A stretch of 64,000 nt of DNA from contig JAYKKM010000003.1 of assembly GCA_035772405.1 (NCBI GenBank), positions 450,001 through 514,000 of the forward strand. The letters are read 5' to 3'. The notes beneath the pieces are model-generated. The model worked only from the letters and a program-made list of their open reading frames with translations, made no database searches and had not been told where the DNA came from. Position 1 is the first letter of the stretch. The number at the start of each line of letters is the position of its first letter. The stretch comes from Chrysogorgia sp. JL179-B06 (taxonomy: Eukaryota; Cnidaria; Anthozoa; Scleralcyonacea; Chrysogorgiidae). Positions 56,831 to 64,000 of the stretch are shown here, piece after piece. The position numbers and the translations under genes were made by a program.

Positions 56831-57742
56831 GTCACCCTCGCTTCGCAACCTCGCTTGCAAGGGGATAATTTTGACAGCGCGCAAATACAGGAAACGGGTC
56901 TCATCAGCAACCACTTTTTAGCGTCCCAAACGCGAAATACGTTAGTAACGTTACAATCAACAAGAAATAATTTTGACCACATGTGAATACAGGGAACAAG
57001 AAGACACACTTGTTGGTTTTTTAGTACCGTATTGTTTTGCTTACTTTCATGATAAGCGACTGCATTTTGAGAGTGCATAATAAATATCCTATTGGGCATT
57101 AGCGACAATCCCAAGCCCTTAAACCATTAACATTGTTGAGGGAAACATTTCTAAACTGACGAAGAGATCGGACTAATATTTGTTTGTTACTGCCCTTTTG
57201 TCAAGGTTAAAGTTTGTAGTGCGAGATCGCAAATAACTTTGCTAATACAACATAATGCTTAACATAATTTACATTATGTTGTAGACCATTAAACGATCTT
57301 TGATTTAATACGATAGTATGAGCTTTTACGCTTAGTACAACGCTTGAAAATGTTCGAAACCTAGCGTGCGAGGTTCGTAAATTATATTTTCGTACCCACC
57401 ATCTTTGTTTATAACGCAAGATCGCCAATAACTTACTGCATACGAATCAGTATATATCGTTGCTCCTTACTCTTTTAGTCTGCAAATTGCTGTAAATAAA
57501 ATACTTTCGCTATCAAAGGTGAAGTACATACGCATTGGGTTACGACCACCTGTCATTTACGGCCACTTTTTGCAACGGCCATTTACGGCAACAGGGGTGG
57601 TCATAAAACTCTGTAGTTCCCTAGTCAAAAACATTTTCAGTCAAGAAATCTTTTTGGGAGTAGCCACCTTGGATTATTAGATCCCCATTCTATATCTTGT
57701 TCCTACTACTTTATTCCTCGGTGACTCACATTGAGACTGCTT

Positions 57743-58507
57743 AAGGTAATTCCTCAGTAATTCTTTCCGAAATGAAAATTTGCTGAAACTTCCCAGTCTT
57801 AAAGTTATTGACATACTTATATTAAAACCGAAAAAAAAGTGGGGGTCACCGACCTTGTTTAGAAGATATGGCAAATCGCAGATCACCTCTTACTCAGTAT
57901 GGTGACGTCATTGTGACCAATTTATGAGTTGAGTAAAAACCGCGTTGCACAACTTTTTCTTGAACCTTTTGACAAAGACAAATTTTTATTTTTCGCAACT
58001 AGTAATTTTATACAAGAAAACATGGTATTTTAGGGAAAAAGAAACAGTTAACAGGGTTTATTATGATAAAGAAAGGTCGTTTCCCATATTCTTTGACATG
58101 TTATTTGAAGAAACATTCATCAAAAATAGTAAGTTGTAGAAATGATTTTTCTCTAAGTTTCTGTTATAACACGTAAAAGTGGTAGAAGAAAAGAATTACT
58201 AAGGAAAAAATTATGGTCACCGACCTTCTTTAAGAACTAATGGCCTTAAACCAGCATTATCAAGTAGTTTACAAACCTACTTGCACAGGAGCCCTAGCTA
58301 GACTTGTGTAACCATTCTCGAAAAAAAATTGATTTAGTCCCTTAATAACTCTTCCCTACCAATACATAAGCGGCCATTGTTAGATTTGGCACTAAATTGT
58401 CCTAAAATGGTCGGAATTTTTTGACAGTGTTGCATAATGGCCATAAAAACACTGATTATTGGATGTGCGCAGTAAATGTGCGCAATGCAAAACTGAGGAA
58501 TCACCTT
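57743..58507. mobile_element. TA-flanked MITE AAGGTRATTCCTCAGT
   Basis: 765 bp with an approximately 16-bp TIR AAGGT(A/G)ATTCCTCAGT, flanked by TA. An internal direct repeat (GGTCACCGACCTT at about 57845 and 58215) is present. No transposase. Confidence 0.6.
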
Positions 58508-58709
58508 AACTCATACAATTTTAAATAGTTAGTGTTTTAACTATAGGGGGGACCCACCTTGTGAGGTGAACCTTCGTATAATTCTACTGCTTATTTTGTT
58601 TCACTTTTCAGGGAGATATAGAGATAAATTCAGATCAGACCTATTTCAAATAGGGTGACCACAACAACAAATTTATTTACAGTATTTGCAAATAAATAAA
58701 TTTGTTGTG

Positions 58710-59612
58710 GTGTAGGTCGCCGGTCAAAATGACCGGTCAACTTGATTTTAGCTCGGTCAAAATCTGTTTTTGACCGGTCATTAATACGCATTATACGCAT
58801 ACACTTACAGTGAAACAAATGATAACGAATTTGTTTCGAGACATCGCTTTTATTGTTTCATGTTTTAAACGATCAAGACGTTAGCAATCACATTGTAAAA
58901 GTGAACAGGCAACGTTATCATCGTTGATTAGGTTGCAGTTGTCTAAAGTAAATAACATTTTATTGTTTTCTAGATATAATCTTAATATTGAGTAATAAAC
59001 TTTACTCATTATACAGGTAGTCTTTGACGGAGTTAAATTTTTCATCCCACTAACTATATTTAGCCTAAAACGACTCGCCTACCTAAATAATTATTACCAA
59101 TTAACAAATACCAAAAACAAAAACGCAAAAGAAACCAAAGCGTTAACTTTCAAAGTTAAGTCAAGAGCAGCAAACTCTTCATTCCAACTCAGCCAGCTCT
59201 CTTATCAAAGTGTTATCTTGCTTGACTGAGTCTGTACCCTCGACGTCACTACCCTCCTCCATTGCTTCCTCGTAGTCACTCTGCTCACCTCCTTCCTCCG
59301 AAACAAAATCGAAACCTTTCAAGTGCAACCAGCATATATTTACGTTTTGGACAAGAACAAACAATGTTTTTGACGTACGAAACTTGACGTACTTACAGTG
59401 AAATTGCGTACTCGCCATGAAATATACCTCGAAATATACAGTCTTTCTCTGACAAGATTTCAGCAGATATGCCGAAGAGAAAAAACGATTTCAAATTATA
59501 TCGGAAGGCATACAAATGTGTCGACCGGTCAAAATGACCGGTGAGGTAAAAAAGTGACCGGGCATGAGGCATTTTTGGCCGGTCATTGTCCGTTGACCGT
59601 CCGTTATTCCCT
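58710..59612. mobile_element. Longer CCGGTCA-family element with a small acidic ORF
   Basis: Left subterminal region CGCCGGTCAAAATGACCGG and right GACCGGTCAAAATGACCGGT, with right end CCGTCCGTTATTCCCTGC. The interior matches the inverse of 44040-44440. A minus-strand frame at 59179-59418 (79 residues) has a basic start and an acidic end (EEGGEQSDYEEAMEEGSD); no family is recognised and it may be a remnant of a transposase tail. Confidence 0.5.
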
Positions 59613-59833
59613 GCTATTTAATCAAAATAGGTAACTTGATCTGAATTTATATGTGCTGCCAAAATAGTGTGTAGGAGGCCTGATAAAGGGCATAACTTGA
59701 AACATTACACCTCCTACACACTATTTTGGTATAGTTATAGTACAGCAACATTTTAGTGTTTTCAATTTGTGTTTCAACACTTCCTATGCAGCACAACTCT
59801 TTCGTACTTCATGCAAGTTTTTTGATTATGTAC

Positions 59834-59914
59834 CTTCTATTGTTTTCTTTTGGAATTCAGGTAGAATAGTTTGTGATGGATATGTATCTCGGTTTTTATT
59901 AAGGTGTAATTGAC
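59834..59914 (-). CDS. Candidate upstream stem exon of the MGAT4-like gene
   Basis: 81-nt candidate: acceptor GTTTCTTTAG|GTCAAT, donor AGAAG|GTACAT, both phase 1, fitting the downstream exon chain. It encodes 27 hydrophilic residues (includes NKNRDTYPSQTILPEFQKK). Support comes from splice sites, matching phase and position in otherwise repeat-filled DNA. No homology is recognised. Confidence 0.45.
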
Positions 59915-60560
59915 CTAAAGAAACCACACAAACATGTTGTTCCAAAGAGACCATGATAAATTTAAGGTATATTACAGTAGTATATACAGAGGTGATCAGA
60001 ATAAACATTTTGCATTGTAAAAATTAAGCTTGAAAGAAAAGTTTGCATCAGCACCATCAACTAGGGTCGGGATGCTGGAAGCAAATTGAAAATCATCTTA
60101 AAGTTTATGGGATAAAAAGAATTAAAGAGTCTTAAGCAAGCCATGATTTCACATAATTTTATTTTAAACATCAATGTAACCATATCCTTGAGACTCAAAA
60201 GGACAAAGCGCAGCAGCCATTGTTAGTTGGTACAATATTGCCATTTGTTAAGAAAAGCACAATTTCGAAGTTGTCCGATGTAGAATGGATATCCATGCTA
60301 CGTTAGATCGTCACGGGAGGAAGTAGGCAGATTGATTCGTAAAATGGTAACTTTGCATATGTATACAGCAATAAGAAGATGCTAAAGATTACTAGATGCG
60401 AAACAATAGACGACTTCCACGATCACGCGCAGTAGCAACAAATATTCAGCTGGAAAGAGCATATTGAAAATAGTAGAAGTGCAAAGTTTGAAAGGAATTG
60501 TGTAAAAAAGGAAGAAGTTACACAAGCAGAAAGTTGGCCATTTCAAAAGGGATATATTAG

Positions 60561-60627
60561 TGATTTAATAAGGATTTTGGCTTGGCGGGCGGGCGTTGCA
60601 CGCCAAGCCAAAATCCCTATTAAATCC
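60561..60627. repeat. Palindrome TTTAATAAGGATTTTGGCTTGGCG
   Basis: Arms TTTAATA(A)GGATTTTGGC and GCCAAAATCCCTATTAAA around GGGCGGGCGTTGCACG. It is the centre of a weaker inverted repeat (TGCAAAGTTTGAAA at about 60482, TTTCAAACTTTGCA at about 60688). The rest of 59920-60480 holds nothing recognisable. Confidence 0.6.
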
Positions 60628-60919
60628 ATAGTGAAGTGCAAAACTTCCGAAGTGTGTAGCTTTCGCACTATTTGCCCGATTTGTTTCAAACTTTGCACTT
60701 TTACTATTTTTAATATGATCTTTCTAGCTAAAACAGTTGTTTTTACCTCGTATGAAAATTTGAAATAAAGTTGCTACTGCGTATGATCCAGAAACTCGTC
60801 TATTGAGGCATTTGTGTGCAGACAGCATTTGCTACTTTTTATTTCCCACAGTGCGAGACGACGCATTACAAAAACAAACGCTCTTCGTGGAACTAATGAA
60901 GGCCTATACACGGATCTCG

Positions 60920-61335
60920 AATCTCTAAAATTGTGCGTATTTGGTGCATTATGGGATATTTTAGGTGAGTAAAATTCTGAGATAGCGCTCCTATGTACCA
61001 TGATGATCAAAAAAGGAATGACGGTAAAAACGCATAACACTTAAAAATTAAGTTCTTCTAAATGTTATTCAGACGTACTCAATGAAGTCAGTTGGCCGAA
61101 AAACCAACAGAATCGCCATTAACATTCTACTTCCGGTTGGCTAAGTAACAATATTCAAGTGTTTATCTTGTTCAAGTTAAACTACAATGTTTTTACGCAC
61201 GGTAGCAAGAATCAAAGCATTTAATTTAAAACATAAATTATCGTAGAAAACAACGAAAAATAACCATTTTTTAAACGTCCGTGATTAAGCAAAACCGTGA
61301 CTTTTACTCACCTCTAGTATCCCACAATACAAAGC
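60920..61335. repeat. Weak inverted repeat near TTTACTCACCT
   Basis: GGGATATTTTAGGTGAGTAAAA at about 60953 and TTTTACTCACCTCTAGTATCCC at about 61301 are inverse, suggesting a decayed foldback. 61340-61660 and 61900-62120 show no other feature. Confidence 0.4.
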
Positions 61336-61739
61336 GCGGGTACACTTTTTGAGATTGGCGATCCGTGAATGTTGTCAAAATTCACAAATATCAAACTTAT
61401 CAACCAAATGCAGCTCAGAAGAATTATGTTAAAAAAACAGAATTCAACCACGACAATACAACATGGTGCAGCAATGTAGCAACTTCTAGAATTAAATATT
61501 CTATATGGAGTATTATACAATCATCAATATATATCACACGCAACCATGTAGTACTGTAATACTAACAGTGCAGCCCATCCGTACCTTTGAGAGGGGTAAT
61601 TACTCTGGGGCCAGCCAAACAGGGGCCCATTATGACATTTTACTCTAAGAAATCGATCAATTGAACTAGACAAGGTACATGTAAAACTTACAGGCCTCCA
61701 GCTCAAATGGTAGATAAGTTAAAGTTACTGGAAACTTAC

Positions 61740-61818
61740 GAGGTCTTTGCAATAATTTCATGTCAAAATGTACATATAAAAATAGTACTATATGGAGAGA
61801 TAAATCTGTTTTAGTCAT
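61740..61818 (-). CDS. Candidate first coding exon (signal anchor) of the MGAT4-like gene
   Basis: From an ATG at 61818 to a strong donor (C|GTAAGT) in phase 1. It encodes 26 residues: a short polar start, then a hydrophobic run (LSLHIVLFLYVHF), then a basic end, as in a type II Golgi signal anchor. Joined to the 59834 exon and the rest, the chain gives 603 residues (555 with one stem copy), the expected size. The hydrophobic run is short and no homology is seen, so the true first exon may lie elsewhere. Confidence 0.27.
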
Positions 61819-62341
61819 ATGTTCATATAGACATTGTAGGTTGACTGATGCTATCATCCCAGGTGAAGACACTATAGATTGGAGTGTCAAAACATGTGGT
61901 CATGTACTCGGTAACTTTTAAAGTTACGTTCAAAAACTTTTCGTTCAAAAACTTTTTAAGCCAGAGTATAGCGTCAAACTATGTCTGATTTATCACCTGG
62001 CTGCATTGGAAAATTATTTGTTGATATCATTACTAATTTTCAAATGTTATAAAAGATCTTACATATAAGATAATATATATTGCACGATAATATGCAAGGT
62101 TAACTTTTCTTTGTATTTTACATCAGTGGCATAGCTAGGGGGGCACTCGCCTCCCGCCCCCCATGAACAACTTCTCAGGGATGTTTGTTGGAAAATCCTT
62201 TTCGTCTGTCTGAAAATTTGGGTGGTTGGGACTTGGGAAAGTTGTTGATTGTAACAAGATTAACGTTAACCTGTTATAAATTGTACTTAATAGTTTTGCT
62301 GTGTTGACATGTAGAACATATCTGATACATAATGATAGCAT

Positions 62342-62570
62342 TAGAGGGATATGGCAATATAAATTAACTTTGTCTCATTTGAAAGAACTGGTAAAATGGT
62401 ATAAGAAGACCTTTTACAATTTTTCTGTATCTTTCTTGGTTTTTGAAATATTTCAGATAATTATGACAAAAGACAGTCTACAATCCGCCATCTTGTTGTA
62501 ATATTTGACCTACTTAACTGGGAAATTGGTGACGTCACAAGCAGGGTAAACCTCATGATGAAACTACTGG
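62342..62570. mobile_element. Left half of the AAGGGATATGAC MITE, broken by the BEL/Pao fragment
   Basis: Nearly identical to 16178-16395, stopping abruptly at AAACTACT where BEL/Pao coding sequence begins. Confidence 0.65.
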
Positions 62571-64000
62571 TTCAAGTGCTCCCGCCAATGGCACGGAAAG
62601 AGTACTTGGAATGCGATGGGATCCAGGAAGTGATACGCTTGCATACGAAGTCAAGTTGAACTTCTCCACGAAGCGTAGGAAGGTACATTCAGAGCCAAAA
62701 CTATCTCGCGAGCAGGTTCCAGGCAACATTCCATTACCATTGACAAAGAGACAAGTATTATCACAAGTCAACGGAATTTATGACCCAATGGGTCTAATAT
62801 CACCCTTCACGGTTAGAGCCAAGATCATGCTTCGTAAACTATGGGGTCAAGAGAAGAAGTTGGAATGGGACGACCCTATTCCAGAGTGTTTCAGACAAGA
62901 GTGGATGCATTTCTTTGAAGAATTGTTTCAATTGGAGGAGATTACAATCCAAAGATGCATCCAACCAGTAACGGCCGTCGGGGATCCGGAATTAGTTATA
63001 TTCTCAGATGGGTCCACCGAAGCATATGGCGCAGCAGCTTATGCGAGATGGTCACTAACCGACGGAACCTTCGCAGCTCGATTGATCGCTAGCAAGAACA
63101 GAATCGCCCCAGTCAAAATCGTGGACATTGTACGGCTGGAATTAGCAGGAGCCGTCCTCAGCAAAAGATTGAGAGTCTTCATCCAGAAGGAATCCAGGAA
63201 CTCATTCAGCGCAGTATACCACATTGTGGATAGCGAGATAGTGAAAGCCATGATTAGCAAGGAGAGTTACGCATTCAACACTTACGCAGCGAATCGCATT
63301 GGAGAAATCCAGCAAGACACTAATCCATCAGAGTGGGTTTGGACAGCTGGAAGTCTGAATATCGCCGATTGGTTAACACGAGGAAAGAGCCCCAAGGAAT
63401 TGGGGCAAGAAAGCCCATGGCAGAACGGTCCGGAATTTCTTACGCTTCCCGTGAAAGACTGGCTCGTATCCCGTAAAACAGATGTCGAGGAACTCCCTGA
63501 ACGCCACAAGAAAGTCATCCTACGCCAAAGAGATCGATACTCTAGCTAACAGGATCGACATTTCAAGATTCAGTAAGATCGAGTTGCTGCTACGCACAAC
63601 AGCAAGAGTACTGAACCTGTATAAGCGGTACAAGAAGCGAGATGATTCATCAAAAGATGATTCCAACAAGACGGATGAGTTGACAGTCTCGGATAGAGGA
63701 GCTGCAGAGAAGTTTTGGATCTCAGACGCTCAGAGTTTAATCCAAAAGGACGTCAAAGATGGGAAATTCGTCAAACTATGCCCAAAATACAAGAATGATA
63801 TCATAGTAGTTGGTGGTAGGGCCGAGCGATGGATGCAGGCAACGTGGAACAAGCAAGAGTTCGTCCTACTACCGCACGCTCATTGATTGCAGAGGACGAA
63901 CACGCTAAAGGTGGTCATCTAGGTGCTGCCTCGACAGTGGCCAGAATCAGAACACGATTTTGGATCGTCAACATTCAGAAGATGGTGAAGAGCATCTGCA
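62571..64000 (+). pseudogene. BEL/Pao retrotransposon pol fragment (connection/RNase H/integrase), open at window end
   Basis: Starts inside the RT end (LGMRWDPGSDTLAYEVKLNF), then KRQVLSQVNGIYDPMGLISP, a Pao-type RNase H with FSDGSTEAYGAAAYARW and HIVDSEIVKAMI, and the integrase N-terminal region (HAKGGHLGAASTVARIRTRF, the zinc-binding H..H part), which runs off the window. The first frame is open at 62611-63549. It shifts at about 63.54 kb into the next (to about 63.86 kb) and again at about 63.86-63.89 kb, so this copy is dead. The 5' side (LTR, gag, protease, RT fingers) is missing. Confidence 0.88.

Larger units (their letters stand above)
51824..57580. repeat. Tandem segmental duplication, copy 2
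   Basis: Upstream copy relative to the MGAT4-like gene. Copy 2 retains a longer hAT element (54.1-55.3 kb) and uniquely contains an approximately 1.24-kb block (about 55625-56864) with the TA/TATACA array. Elsewhere it is collinear with copy 1. Confidence 0.75.

Overview
This is eukaryotic, intron-rich, AT-rich animal DNA. GT-AG introns interrupt long conserved frames. The repeats are metazoan: LINEs, BEL/Pao, Polinton/Maverick, hAT, PIF/Harbinger-like, MULE-like and pogo elements plus many foldback MITEs. The LINE and Polinton proteins look most like those of cnidarians (coral or anemone relatives). That placement is inferred from resemblance and was not tested by a search.

Three host genes can be supported, all on the minus strand. 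(1) At 5569-22948, five exons with consistent splice phases encode a predicted 2023-residue coiled-coil protein. Its ends carry possible CDK sites and exon 5 contains an internal duplication. (2) At 24994-26484, a tiny two-exon gene encodes a 63-residue single-pass protein with a mitochondrial-type presequence, possibly cytochrome c oxidase subunit 8. Splicing hides it. (3) At 40998-61818, an MGAT4-like (GT54) Golgi N-acetylglucosaminyltransferase has a large catalytic exon and a chain of small stem exons that are all phase 1-1. One 144-bp stem exon is present twice, inside a ~5.6 kb tandem duplication (about 45.8-51.4 and 51.8-57.6 kb).

The rest is mobile DNA. 1-5.5 kb holds hAT MITEs, foldbacks and a tRNA-like repeat. 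7.7-11.6 kb (intron 4 of gene 1) holds a CAT-rich minisatellite and nested MITEs. 17.4-22.5 kb (intron 1) holds a 22-bp minisatellite, a pogo/Tigger relic and a C-tract MITE. 27-28.4 kb holds LINE tails. 28.6-34.5 kb is a decayed Polinton relic (capsid-like and protease-like genes) split by a non-autonomous MULE-like element with a perfect 9-bp target duplication. 34.5-36.2 kb has two hAT-type MITEs with perfect 8-bp duplications. 36.8-38.9 kb is a 5'-truncated LINE with a long open frame and an apparent restriction-like endonuclease end. 62.6-64 kb is a broken BEL/Pao pol gene running off the window.

The tandem duplication is informative because its copies act as filled and empty sites for each other. 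It dates a young LINE inserted in an older LINE, and defines a PIF/Harbinger-like MITE with a TTA target duplication.
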